From Pestalotiopsis fici W106-1 (Eukaryota > Ascomycota > Sordariomycetes > Amphisphaeriales > Sporocadaceae), in contig NW_006917091.1 in NCBI RefSeq assembly GCF_000516985.1, positions 5,266,518 to 5,330,517 on the forward strand: 64,000 nt of DNA. The letters are read 5' to 3'. The notes under the pieces are model-generated. The model was not told the DNA's origin and searched no databases. It saw nothing but the letters and a program-made list of their open reading frames with translations. Shown here piece after piece: positions 12,482 to 23,520 of the stretch. Each line of letters starts with the position of its first letter. Position 1 is the first letter of the stretch. Position numbers and translations under genes: made by a program.

Positions 12482-13159
12482 AGGCAAGCAAGATGGTAAT
12501 GACAATGCCATCGACATATGTACAAGACTGTATCAATATGAATCAAAGAATCACAAACACATTTTCGAAGAGTCCCCCGAATTCTCCTTTGCCTGTAGCC
12601 GAACCCAAGCGTTTCAATTTATTGAAATGGATGGATGGTATTCTTCACTTTCAAAGCTAACGAAACAGATACTGGCGAATCTTGCCCAAAAAAAGAAGGC
12701 TCTACGAAAAGCATTGTGATTCATTCTATTATTATTCAACCATTGTCTGCTAGTTATCATGCTGCAGGTTCATACGCACGGACCACCCAGCAAGAAACGG
12801 CCCCATACCCTAGCAAAGTTGCGCCCCGAACATCAAATCAGGTTTTTCGGACCTTGAAGTGCTTCGACTTACATCAACGCCCACTTACACTCATCCCGAG
12901 GTTCCTCTGTCCAAGACAAGAGATCATCGCCCCATGTTTTGTGGTATGATACAAGAATAAGCATATTGCCTGGCAGTTCAAAAGAGAAACCCCACCCAAG
13001 AAAGTTCCCAGTCATAAAATCCATAATTTTTACCAGGAAGAGTACCACTACCATAGGAATCCTATAGTAGAATTCAAAGAGAGCCCATGGCATTCCAACA
13101 TCACCCCATCTCCTCATAGGTACCAATCACAATTATATAACACAAAAACTCTACCCACC
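12482..13159. other. Intergenic, no gene seen
   Basis: 3' flank of mL59 and upstream region of dph4. Open frames run through from the end of mL59 but do not continue its protein and have no family character. Confidence 0.6.
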
Positions 13160-14023
13160 ATGGCACCATCATCGTCTTCACAGGAGCCCTCCCACTTCGA
13201 GGTACTCTCCCTGACCCCAAACTCACTCGACGGCCAGGACTCCTCCACCCAGGCCAAGACTGTGAAACAGGCGTACCGGCGCGCCCTGCTCAAGCACCAT
13301 CCAGACAAGAACCAGCAAGCCAAGGCCCAGGACTCGCCAGCGGATCCGGCCGAGACCAAGAAAAAGAACGGAGATGAGCAATTCACCGTGGACCAAATCA
13401 CCGAGGCCTTTACCGTCCTCAGCGACACGCGGCAGCGCCGCGAGTACGTCCGCTCACTGCAGACGGAGTCGCGGACCTCGACAACAGGGGGAGGCGGCGG
13501 CGCCAACTTTTCTTCATCGTCTCGCCAAAAGCAAGACTACACCTACCAGCAGACCTTTAACTTTAAGCACTCGCAGCAGCAGCCGGCGCAGCAGCAACAG
13601 GCCCGCCCGCACTCGTCCTCGGGCGTCGAGACGGTGGATCTCGACGACGTCAAGTGGGACGGCAAGAGGCAAGTGTACCACCACACGTGCGGCCGGTGCG
13701 GCACCGACCGCGGCTACTGCTTCCGCGAGCTGGATCTGGACGAGGTGGGCGAGGACGGCGAGCTCATGGTCCAGTGTACTGGGTGCTCGCTCTGGCTGCG
13801 CGTCTTGTTTGACGAGGCTGAAGACGACGAGGATGACGAGGAGCGGCAACAAGGTGGTGCCGGCAAGGATGTCAAGTCGCGGAGCGGGAGTCAGGGAGAG
13901 GAGCTGCGGCACACTACGAGCGGCAGTTCGAGCGGCAAGAGCGGCGGCTGGAGCTGGAAGTTCAACTTTGGCATTTCTATTGGAGGAGGTGCCAGTGCTA
14001 GTGCCAGCGCAGGACGAAAGTGA
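13160..14023 (+). CDS. dph4: Diphthamide biosynthesis protein 4 (J-domain plus CSL zinc finger)
   Basis: Dph4 (Jjj3) is a cytosolic J-protein needed for the first step of diphthamide formation on elongation factor 2, together with Dph1, Dph2 and Dph3. The single-exon protein has 287 residues. An N-terminal J domain spans about residues 10-95 with HPD at 47-49. A Gln-rich linker (QQQPAQQQQ) follows. The CSL/DPH-type zinc finger begins at VDLDDVKWD and has paired cysteines in CGRCG and QCTGCSLWLRV, the iron/zinc site of this family. After this is a long acidic patch and a Gly/Ser-rich tail with a GGWSWKFNFG segment, which makes the protein longer than the yeast protein (172 residues). The ATG sits in a favourable context (CCACCATGG). 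Confidence 0.92.
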   Translation: MAPSSSSQEPSHFEVLSLTPNSLDGQDSSTQAKTVKQAYRRALLKHHPDKNQQAKAQDSPADPAETKKKNGDEQFTVDQITEAFTVLSDTRQRREYVRSLQTESRTSTTGGGGGANFSSSSRQKQDYTYQQTFNFKHSQQQPAQQQQARPHSSSGVETVDLDDVKWDGKRQVYHHTCGRCGTDRGYCFRELDLDEVGEDGELMVQCTGCSLWLRVLFDEAEDDEDDEERQQGGAGKDVKSRSGSQGEELRHTTSGSSSGKSGGWSWKFNFGISIGGGASASASAGRK

Positions 14024-14573
14024 ATTTTTTGCGTACTTTGTCTTAGATTTGAGTCCGACCAAGCCTGGGTGGGCGTTATCAGTATCTTGATTTGGGGCGC
14101 TTTTGCTGCATTTGGCATGATTGGATTTGGCGCATCACATCTGTGTATGATATGCAATCGAAATTTTTATACAACTGTCCATTCATTTCAGGCTTTCATG
14201 TGGGAGAGTATGTAAATCGCCATATAGTGATCCTGGTGTCAATTTCAAGACATCGATACCAAACTCTAGCGAGACGCATATTAAGTCAGAAACAACGGTT
14301 TATTTTGTCCAGACGGGTTCACATCAGAGTCTAAGAGCCAGGCACGGTACGAAAGACCCCCAAAAGCTTTCCCTGTTGCTCATCCGCTCATCCCTAAAGG
14401 AAAGAGGGGACATAATTTATCCCCCCAAAAAGTCTTGTGTATTTGCCGAGTGAAAAAGCATGCAGAATTCTCAACTGAAGAGGTTCAAAAGCCGCACTCC
14501 ATAGACACCAGATCCCATCCATGGTCCACACCAACAATGGCCATTTCGTCCAGATATCGTAACGTCAATACAT
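14024..14573. other. Intergenic between convergent dph4 and 14-3-3
   Basis: 3' flanks of the two genes. Nothing else seen. Confidence 0.6.
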
Positions 14574-15559
14574 TTACTCCGCAGCCTTGGTCTCCTCGGC
14601 CGGTGCCTCGGCAGCCTTCTCAGGTTCTTGTGCGGCGGCAGCACCCGACTCAGCGGGGGCCTCAGCCTCAGATGAAGTCCAGAGAGTCTGTCATGATTCG
14701 TTAGTAGAGCATTAGACACAAACGCGGGTTATGATGACTTACCAGGTTGTCGCGCAGCAGCTGCATGATCAGAGTCGAGTCCTTGTAGCTCTCCTCGCTC
14801 AAAGTGTCAAGCTCTGTAGGTGGCGAATCAGTACCAAAATTCTCATAAACACGCAATTCCAGACATCGTGACTTACCAGCAATAGCATCATCGAAGGCCT
14901 GCTTGGCGAGGTGGCAAGCCTGGTCGGGTGCGTTCAGGATCTCATAGTAGAAAACGGAGAAGTTGAGGGCGAGACCCAGACGGATGGGGTGAGTGGGAGG
15001 AAGCTCAGTCTGGGCAACCTCAGTAGCAGCCTTGTAGGCCTCGAGAGACTTGTCGGCAGACTCCTTGCGGCGGTCGCCAATGGCGAACTCGGCAAGGTAT
15101 CGGTGGTAGTCACCCTTCATCTTGTGGTAGAAGACCTTGGACTCGCCAGACTTGGCGGAGGGAATGAGGTGCTGGTCGAGGACCTCAAGGATGTCGTCGC
15201 AGATACGGGCGAGCTCAGCCTCGATCTTCTGGCGGTACTCCTTGATCAGGCCAACCTGCGACGAGTTACCCTTGCTCTCCTCCTTCTGCTCAATGGAGGT
15301 AACGATTCTCCAAGAGGCACGGCGGGCACCAATGACGTTCTTGTAGGCGACAGAGAGAAGGTTGCGCTCCTCAACGGTCAGGTCACGGTCCTCGGAGGCG
15401 ACGATCTTCATGTTCTCGACCATCTCTGCATGCTGTGTGTTAGGAGATCGCACGAAACTTGTGTTCTTGGACTTGAGTAAATCCTCAACATGACATACCC
15501 TCGTAGCGCTCAGCCTGCTCGGCGAGCTTGGCGAGATAGACAGCATCCTCGTGACCCAT
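14574..15559 (-). CDS. bmh1: 14-3-3 family protein
   Basis: A phosphoserine/phosphothreonine-binding dimeric adaptor of the cytosol, involved in signalling, cell cycle and stress responses. Exons are 15559..15499, 15425..14877, 14813..14743 and 14687..14574 (264 residues); every junction has GTAAGT or GTATGT at the donor and agrees in phase. The protein begins [20 protein letters not shown]. Family signatures are [20 protein letters not shown] and the C-terminal block that ends in LLRDNLTLWTSS, with conserved Lys/Arg residues of the phosphopeptide groove (Lys in SVAYKN, Arg in ARRASWR, Arg/Tyr in [11 protein letters not shown]). The tail is acidic and Ala/Glu-rich. A 5'-leader intron is likely (see separate entry). 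Confidence 0.95.
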
Positions 15560-15596
15560 GGTGACTGATGTGTGTTTCTGGTTTCTGTGAAAAGAA

Positions 15597-16275
15597 CTGC
15601 GCAAAAATATGATTATTAGCAATGAATTTGGCGACTCTCTGGTTCCAAGATTGTTGGCTTTGGCAGAGGAAGCGTGTTAAGGTTGGAAAGTAGAGACAAG
15701 GAAGTGGTGGAGAATAATGAGAGTGAATGCAGGGATGGAGATAGTCATGGGCTGGGTGTCGATCAAAGTGTGACTTTGCGACAGCTGGCACTCTAAGAAT
15801 TGACAAGATGTATTTCCTCAGGCTTGTATTGACGGCAAGACACTATGAGTGTAGTCATGGGCGAGGCCGCCCGGAGAACGGTTGCGACTGAAGCATCCCC
15901 CGCATCGCCTCTGGTGGGGTTTGCGCCTACCGCTAGAGTCGATGAACGCGTGAATCGGAGTAAGGACGGCGCTGGCCAGATAGTCGCAGCGCTGTTATGC
16001 AGAGTATCGGAGAATCGAGGATCGCAAGACGGTGACTGTCCCTCGGCGTTGTCGTCGTCGTGAGGGGCGAAGCAAAGAGGCAGCAGAGATGCCAATGGGT
16101 GACGATGACGACACGCTCCTCAGGTTTTCCCAGGATGCAAGCACAGGGAGATGGATTGTTGGGACGGGAGGGGTGAGGCAAGGCGATGGATAGGTGTAGG
16201 TGATGTTGGTAGGTAGACAGGTCAAGGGCCGGGGCGGGAGAGAGGTCAAGTGCTGAGATTGTAGAGTCAACGTAC
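15597..16275 (-). other. Probable 5'-leader intron of the 14-3-3 gene
   Basis: On the minus strand a donor AAG/GTACGT lies at 16275 and an acceptor GCGCAG at 15597, with a CTAAT branch-like sequence about 18 nt before the acceptor. A second possible acceptor (CACAG) lies 12 nt further on. The length of about 680 nt would be long for this genome. RNA reads would decide it. Confidence 0.4.
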
Positions 16276-16463
16276 CTTTTTTGTGTTGTTGGATTGGGAG
16301 GAAGAAGTTGAACTCTGTGCAGAAGTTGGATGCACAAGAAATGTGAAGCGCGGAAAAAAAAGGGTAGGAGATCTCGGGTTTGGGTTTTGGTTGTTTGGGA
16401 AAGCCAGGGAATTTGGGCCTGGGAGTGTTTTGTGTCGAAATTGGGGGAAGTCGAAGAAGCGGG

Positions 16464-16483
16464 CGGTCGGTCGGTCGGTCGGT
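16464..16483. repeat. Tetranucleotide repeat (CGGT)5
   Basis: Five perfect units about 0.9 kb upstream of the 14-3-3 start codon, probably outside the coding mRNA. Likely length-variable. Confidence 0.9.
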
Positions 16484-18951
16484 GGAATCAGTCACTCAAT
16501 CAATCACTGCACTGACTGACTGGGCTGCTGGACTGGCACTGGTTTGGTTGGCTTGGAGTGGTGCAAGGCAGAAGGTCGAGCTAGAGGCGCGCGGGCAGCA
16601 GTCGGCCACTGACTGGGCGATCGAGGGGGAGGGGGCCCTCGTTTTTGGCCCCAGTAGTGAGTAGGCAGCCTGAATACTTGAGTGGGTGCCCGCTTGAAGT
16701 GGTTGTTCAGGTCTCTGCCACTCATTTCCTTAATCCTCTCTTGTTTCGCTGCTTTTCTTTCTGTCTTTCTTAAACCTATAATACTTCTAACCTGCTTTGG
16801 TACTATATATTATCTTGTCAAGATATCATTCGGCCTTTCTACATGCTGTGACTTTGCTGTGTTTATGACTGAGCTGCAAACGGCTGGTTGAGATGAAAGT
16901 GATACATAAGCCTCGCAAGAAGAGGAACCGAAGCAATGTGCACGCACGTTGCTAGGTATGCCGTCATGCATGCCTAGCACACAATACGAAACACTGCCAC
17001 CATTCTCATTGCTCGTGGCATGGCAACAACACTACAAGATGCCACGATCATACTCTTATTTTCTCGTCAGAGACATCGCTCCGCTGTTTGCTTTCTTCTT
17101 TCTTTGATTTTGCACATGTTCACTTTGTTTCCTCCCCTATGTTCGCAATACAACATCAGTCACACAGACTAAATACGGTATCGTCTGTGTAGTAGTGTAC
17201 AGTATAAATTGCTTCCCCCTTTTTGATAGACCATCGTTCCACTCTGCTTCTCATTTGGCCAAACGAACACCGTGCTGGTCTCCCTTCATAATGACCTCAG
17301 CTGCTACTAACCTTGCTCATAGACATTGAAGACCTTTTCTCAAACGCAACAATCCATACTGTAGACTCATTTTGACCTATATCTGCCAAGCACATCAGGC
17401 CAATACTCATGAGCGGGACGAAGCCATCGCAGACCTGTGGAATAAAACAGTGGCCTTGTTTCTTTCTTTCTTTCTGGCTGCTCAGAGCAAGTGCGTACCA
17501 CATCTGTTTGCAAATGCATGACAGAAATGCTTGGTTTGGCATTGATCGCGCCCGACACTCACTCACTGGTAATTGCCCATGGCATTGATGCGGTCTCAGG
17601 CATGCAAATATTGCCCTGATGCGGCATTGCTGGCCAATCAAACAATATCATCTCAATCACGAATCAAACCGTGGAAACCCTTTGGTAAGCGCACGAGCCA
17701 ATTTGGGGATAGTTGCAGGGACCGCGGATCTGCGAAAAAAGAGGGGATTTCAACAGTGCCAGACTTGGACGAACGCCCGCCTATTAAGCCCATCCAACTC
17801 ATTATGTACTCGGACGAACAGCCAATACATACGTCAGCTGTCTGCAAGACTATACCACTGAATTGCACAGCATATGTGCCCCCAAACTTGCCAATTGCCC
17901 ATGTCTCGCGTGATGCTCATCGTCGTCCTCGTAGGAGGGGAACGAAGCTGATGCCCCAAGGTGCTAGGACGACGTCATCGCCAGCGTTATTAAGTGGATA
18001 GAAACTCGGACCTGCTACGCATAGGAGTAAGTTGCACCCGCCAAGACGCAATGCACAACCAACAATCACGACACCCGCCCTACCACAGCCTCACCCGTAG
18101 GGTTTTTTTTCTTGAACCCTTCGATGGCTAGTACACGATCGTAGATATATGTCGTGCATAGGGGTCTCACATCTCAACCGGGTGCCTCTAAAATTACCGC
18201 GCAGCATCGTTTGCCTCATGGTGTTCGTGCCTCGCTGGAAACTCTAAGTCGACAACAGAACACCAACGGTTTAAAAGGCGTCAACTTCTGAGGATTCAAG
18301 CGTTGGCTTTGGCGCGTGAATATAGCCACTATGAACATTGTTTCAGATGTGAGAATTATCCGTTGCTCTATCCGATGCACAACACAGCAATTGTTTACAA
18401 TTCCCCGTGTCTGGGTCAAGTCAAAGCCACATTATTAGCCGTACTTAACAAGCGTATGGATCCCCTAATAGTGCTCCCCGCATCATCGAGTTGGCGTGAC
18501 GATCGCTTTTGCTGCCTTGTGTGTATGTACATGATCGTTTCTGATGCCATCTAGACAATTGCAACACGAGTTCTACAACATGCAATGATTGATAGGTATC
18601 AAGTCGTTCATCACATGACATTTTCACATTAGTAGCTGTCACATTTTTCGCGTGGTTTTCTTTAGATGAACGCTGTCAGCTAGGAACGTTGCCAGACCGG
18701 CCTGAGCCGGCTGTGCTGGTGCTGGTGCTCGCGTAATAATGCTTGCTTCGTACCTTGTTAGCTCGTTAGTATGGCCTGACGTCGATTGCTGGGTAGCCCC
18801 ACTTTCCGCTCAGCTCTAGCTCCGTCATCCGCCGAAGCTCCCATGGGCGGGCGACTGAAACAACGACAAAGCTCTCGATGCTTCCTCGTCAAATCAACCA
18901 ACTTTTCATCCTCCAGTTGCAACAATCTGCCCATTGAAGAACACGCCCACG

Positions 18952-19092
18952 GTGAGTCGACCTCTATCCTCTGTTCCTAATCCGTCAAGACCCCGCGTGA
19001 TCGGAGCGAGACATATATATACATCAAGCTTCTTACACTCGCACCCTCAATAAGACAATTAACTAACGCGCATCCGGACTTTCTGTTTACAG
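18952..19092 (+). other. Probable intron just upstream of the IF1 start codon
   Basis: Donor GTGAGT at 18952, branch point CTAAC near 19065 and acceptor TTTACAG ending at 19092 make a good 141-nt intron. Joining the flanks keeps an upstream ATG at 18843 in frame with the IF1 protein (see findings). Confidence 0.6.
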
Positions 19093-19112
19093 CTCTCCAA
19101 AAACCATCCACC

Positions 19113-19660
19113 ATGTATCGTCAAGCTCTCGCAAAGGCCCCCCTCCGCAGCGTCGCTGCTGCCTCATCTCGCCGGGCATTCTCCGTCTCTTCCCGCGTCA
19201 TGGCTGCTGGTGACACTGGCTCGCCGCCCAAGGTTGGTGGCCAAGGGTAAGTAGCATTCTCTACAATGTCCTTTTTACAACCAAACACGGCCAACCATCA
19301 TTACCCATCAACCTCACCTCTATCCTTAGGAGTGGGGGGCTCTCGTTTGTTCACTCTGTTGAAAAGAAAAAAAGTCTCTTGCTGACAATTGGACCCTGCG
19401 ATATAGTGACGCTTTCCAGAGACGCGAGAAGGCCAACGAGGACTACGCCATCAGGCAACGCGAGAAGGAGAAGCTGCTTGAGCTCAAGAAGAAGCTCGCC
19501 GAGCAGCAGCAGCACCTCAAGACTCTGAGCGATCACATGTGAGTCTTAATCCTCTAGAACCCAAAACGTGACAGACTCCCCTTCCTAAAGAATGCGCAAT
19601 ACTAATCTACTTCTGCACAGCGACGAGTTGACAAAGGAGCAGGGAGGCGAGCACAACTAA
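19113..19660 (+). CDS. inh1: Mitochondrial F1F0-ATPase inhibitor IF1
   Basis: IF1 binds the F1 catalytic head in the mitochondrial matrix and blocks ATP hydrolysis when the proton gradient collapses. Exons are 19113..19246, 19407..19538 and 19621..19660 (101 residues), with GTAAGT and GTGAGT donors and agreeing phases. The first 28 residues (MYRQALAKAPLRSVAAASSR and the next eight) are Arg/Ala/Ser-rich without acidic residues, a typical presequence. The inhibitory segment follows: DAFQRREKANEDYAIRQREK, matching the conserved E-R-A/E-D-F/Y-R-Q-R-E-K core of the fungal family. A C-terminal Lys/Glu/Gln-rich helix ends in DELTKEQGGEHN. The mRNA leader probably has an intron ending 20 nt before the ATG, which may extend the protein. 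Confidence 0.93.
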
Positions 19661-20369
19661 AAATTACCCGCAACTCCAAGCAAAACGTTCTGGAATTCGA
19701 TCGTAAAGATAATGTAGCACAAGCGAATTTGAAACCGACAGCACGAGGTTTGAGAACCAGCAGGTTTCCAAGAATTAGCTGGTTCTAGTGTACACATATG
19801 TTACTATACTCTGCTCGATGGATTTAGTACTTCTATTTCAGACTTCGAATGACACCACATGAAATACGGACTTGTCAATAATTCTTTAAATCCGTATTGT
19901 GAGTGAGATCTATAGTTGTAAGCCACAGCAAGGATTTGAATAGAGCTGCCTCTTTTACATGGATATCTTGAATTTGACCACTTGACTGGTCACTTGTAAC
20001 CTTGTTGACTTGATTGCTCACAGTTTAGTTTATCAGGTTGTGCCTTGACTCCCGAATGGTTTGCTCAAAAGTCTCTCAGCATAGAACATCACAGGACAAT
20101 GTATTCTTGGTATACTGGCGAGCTACCAGTATGAACGAGACCGAAATAACACTCCCGTACAAGCATTGTGTCTATTACTCCTTTTCGCCTTTTCGCCACC
20201 GGAGAGAATAGTGTCCTTTCTGAATGTGCAATCAATAGTACAACATGTACACCCAAGCCGAAATACCTCATGACCTGACCTAACTACTATCCATGGCAGA
20301 ACGTCTATCCGGACCGGCATCTGTCTGCCGATCCTTTCATTATCAAAACACCTCCTTCTCGCCTATCGC
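19661..20369. other. Intergenic between convergent IF1 and NSP1
   Basis: 3' flanks only. AT-richer than the genes. Nothing else recognised. Confidence 0.6.
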
Positions 20370-22491
20370 CTATCTTCTACCGCCCATGTAAGAGCGATAG
20401 AAGCTCTCGGCAGCATCTTGCTCCGAGCCACCATACTGACTGCCCATTCCTGCTCCGGCCTTTTGAGCTGCATTGACCTTGGCCTGCAGAGCCGCGGCAT
20501 TTGTGTCGATCCACTGGAGCTGTGTCAAGTGGCTGTTGAGGACACGCACGATCTGGGTCAGCTAGAGATTGAGTTAGCAGATTGCAATACAATGGCAATG
20601 TGGCGAGCATGTAGCTTACAGGATCATCGGGCTTGTTACTCTTGCTGACAGAGCCCGAGATATCATTGATTTCCTTGATCATCTTGGACAGATCTCTGCC
20701 CATCTCGTCTAGGCGGTCTGTGAGTTTCTCTGCGAGCTTGTAAGTCTTCTCACGTTCCTGGTCGGGGCCAGTCAAGGAGTCAGGATGACCGATGTCTCGA
20801 GAGAATAACTGATCGACTTCACGCTCATAGTTGTCGAGGTGGAGCTCGAGTTCATCTTGCTGGCTCTCAAGGCCTGCAAGGACACGCTCGACGTCTCTGG
20901 AAGCCTTCTCAGCTTCGAATGTGTTTAGGTAGAGCTCCTGAATCTTGGCTCCGTTTTCCACAAGCAGTCGGTCCCAAGCTGCCACCTGAGCAGCTTGCTC
21001 TTTGAACTCCTTCTGATACTTGGAAAGATCCGTAGCCCAGCGGGTAATGATCTCATCCATGGTCTTGTTCTTTAGGCGTGCCAACTGTGATGTAGGCCCG
21101 GCAGTTGAAGCGCCCAAGGCAGAAGCAGTCGTCGCAGGCTTGACGCCTCCAAGAGTGCTGGCAGCGGGTGTCGCGGCGCCAGTCGCAGTAGCCGTAGCTG
21201 TTGCTGCAATTGGCGTGGAAGAGGACGCTGTGGTAGCTGGGGCGGTGGCAGGCTTGGCGGCGCCAAACATTGAGGGTTTCTCTGTAGCTGTAGTTGCTGC
21301 AGGTGCGGCAGCGTTCGCGGATGGTGCAGCACCAAAGAGGCTAGCAGCAGGCTTTGCTGCTTCTGATGTGGCCGGTGCCGTTGCAGTCTTGTTACCAAAG
21401 AGCCCACCTGCAGGAGCACCAGTGGTAGGAGTCGAAGAGCTTCCGCTGGCAGCGTTGCCAAATAAGCTTGGGGTGGCTGCGGCAGTAGTGGTAGTGGCAG
21501 TCTTTGCAGCATCTGCCGAAGAAGCTGCTGGCTGGGCAAATAAAGAGGTCGGAGCCGCCGATGCTGCTGGAGTGGAAGATTCTGTTGTAGCTGGCTTTGC
21601 ACCAAACAGGGAGCCCGAGGTGGCTGTGGCCTTGGGTGCTAGACCTCCAAACAAGCCAGCAGCACCACCAGGCTTTGCCTCGTCCTTCTTTTGAGCATCC
21701 ATTGGAGGGGCTCCGGCCGGAGTTGTAGAGTTTAATGCGCCAAACATAGGCTTTGCAGGCGTTGCGGCTGGAGCAGTGCTAGAGGGATTGGCGGCACCGA
21801 ACAAGGAGGGTGCAGAAGAGGTGGCTGTTGTTGTAGATGGTGCAGCGGGTGTAGATGCATTGGCTCCTCCAAATAGTGAAGTAGTCGTACCCGGCTTGGA
21901 AGCAGCAGAACCAAAAAGACCACCGGGTTGTGAGCTGGAGGTAGCGGTCTCTGGTGCCTTGCCGCCAAACAGTCCACCTGCGTTTGTGGTTGTTGATGCG
22001 GCTCCAGCTGCTGGAGTGGTCGAAGCAGCACCAGCCGCAGGCTTGCTTCCAAACATGCCACCAGTGGAGGCAGGTTGTGTGCTTGCGCCTCCAAACAAAC
22101 CACCGGCTGAGGCAGGCTGAGTGCCACTTCCACCACCAAACAAACCGCCACCGCTGTTTGCTGCGGGTGCTGCTGTGGCAGGTGTGTTTGAAGCAGGGGC
22201 AGCTGGAGTCATGCCGCCAAAGAGTGGTTTCTGCTCAGCGGGCTTTGACGCTGTGTTTCCAAATAAACCACCTCCACCAGTTGCAGGTGTCGTAGAAGTC
22301 TTGTTTGCGTTGCCAAAGGAGAAGGTCGGGGTACCTGTGGCTTGGCCGAACAGACTAGTAGTGGTAGGAGCAGCTGTGGGAGTCGACGATGAACCGAAAA
22401 GACCTCCGGAAGCAGGTGCTGTCGAAGTCGTGGTACTATTGGCCTGACCAGCAGAGCTACTGGCCGGCGGCGTGCCAAAGGTGAAAGACAT
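20370..22491 (-). CDS. nsp1: Nucleoporin NSP1 (Nup62 homologue)
   Basis: An FG nucleoporin of the central transport channel, partner of Nup49/Nup57 and, on the cytoplasmic side, Nup82. Exons are 22491..20620 and 20561..20370 (687 residues). The intron has donor GTAAGC, branch CTAAC and acceptor CTAG. Residues 1 to about 470 are Ala/Thr/Ser/Pro-rich and hold around twenty FG dipeptides, mostly of GLFG, SLFG or MFG type rather than the FxFG type common in yeast Nsp1. The C-terminal 215 residues form the Nsp1-C coiled-coil domain, beginning at LKNKTMDEIITRWATDLSKY and containing FKEQAAQVAAWDRLLVENG and a DELELHLDNYEREVDQ heptad segment. The second exon carries the last helix and ends in YMGGRR. 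It is divergent from the Laa2-like gene. Confidence 0.95.
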
Positions 22492-23520
22492 GATGTCCTA
22501 CTTGCTCGTCGCTCTGGAATGGGGGATCGATATCAAAGTGGGCGCCGCAAGTATGCACAAGTTTTGTTAGGTTGCGGTCGTCGTCGTCGTTGTCGCCAGG
22601 TCTCACTCCGTTCTCATCCTCACGTCGCTCAAAAAATGTAATTCAACGAGGGTCGGGCAGATATGACAAAGGTGCAAACCGGCGACGGCCTTGGGAGCAA
22701 TGGCTATTCTGCTTGTACGTCTTGTTTTTTTGGCGCCAGACGACGATGCTGGAGCTCCCAAAAGAAAAAGCAAGCACAGGCACAGCTAAAGTTGTTTTAG
22801 CACGCTAGAAAGACGCGCTGGGGGGTCAACCAAATCGCCAGGGGTGTTGGATTGCACGGACTATTTTCCATTTCAGCCTCGCACAGCTCTCGAAAACTCC
22901 AAGCTCAGTGACCCCACTTCTGGCAAGGCTGAGGTCAAATGGCTGAATGGGACAGCTCACAGTCTCGATCAATCATAGCTCGCACAGAGAGGACCGTAAC
23001 CATCCACTGGCACAACTGCCAGCTGCACAGTTGTACAGAGTACGGCTCCCCCCACCAAAGGAGGCTAGTCGCTATGATAGCTAAGGAGTCTGGACCGTCC
23101 ACCCGCTCTTTTGCCTGCACTTGCACTCTGACCTTTTTCCAAGATCATGGCCTGGACTCTCGATGCATGAATGAACTTGAATTTTGCATGGTCAGACAGG
23201 GAACATCGAAGAAATATCTACCTGCTCGACATCAAAGCGCCTGAATTTGCACATAACACTGGAAGCTGTGCACTTTTCTTTTCTTCAACCCTGATAGCCT
23301 CCATTCCTGATTACAGTATACCTGTGACTACAAAGTACCTACCTTATTTTCCAACAGGGGTATACTGGCTACGGCGCTCCTTCATAACAGCGCGCACTGA
23401 GCGGCTACTAGTACGTAGTAGCTCAACAGCCGATCCCCAACTTGGTTCAGCCCATTCGATTGTCGTCACTCCTCCCTCACGCATACTTGCACGAAAACTC
23501 ACTTTCTTCGACTCGGCGAC
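22492..23520. promoter_or_regulatory. Divergent upstream region of nsp1 and the Laa2-like gene
   Basis: About 1 kb without a gene, holding both promoters. No recognised motif pair. Confidence 0.5.

Larger units (their letters stand above)
15560..19112. other. 3.5 kb gap between divergent 14-3-3 and IF1 genes
   Basis: Beyond the probable leader introns of the two flanking genes, I find no coding region. A (CGGT)5 repeat sits at 16464-16483, followed by degenerate CAATC and GACT repeats up to about 16525. No RNA gene was seen. Confidence 0.5.

Noticed and set aside
12330..12719. 129-codon frame at the end of mL59
   Set aside because: It starts in mL59 exon 2 and reads through the last intron; splicing gives the short conserved end instead.
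21020..21694. 224-codon Ala/Val-rich frame opposite NSP1
   Set aside because: Reverse reading of the Ala/Thr/Pro FG region; low complexity only.
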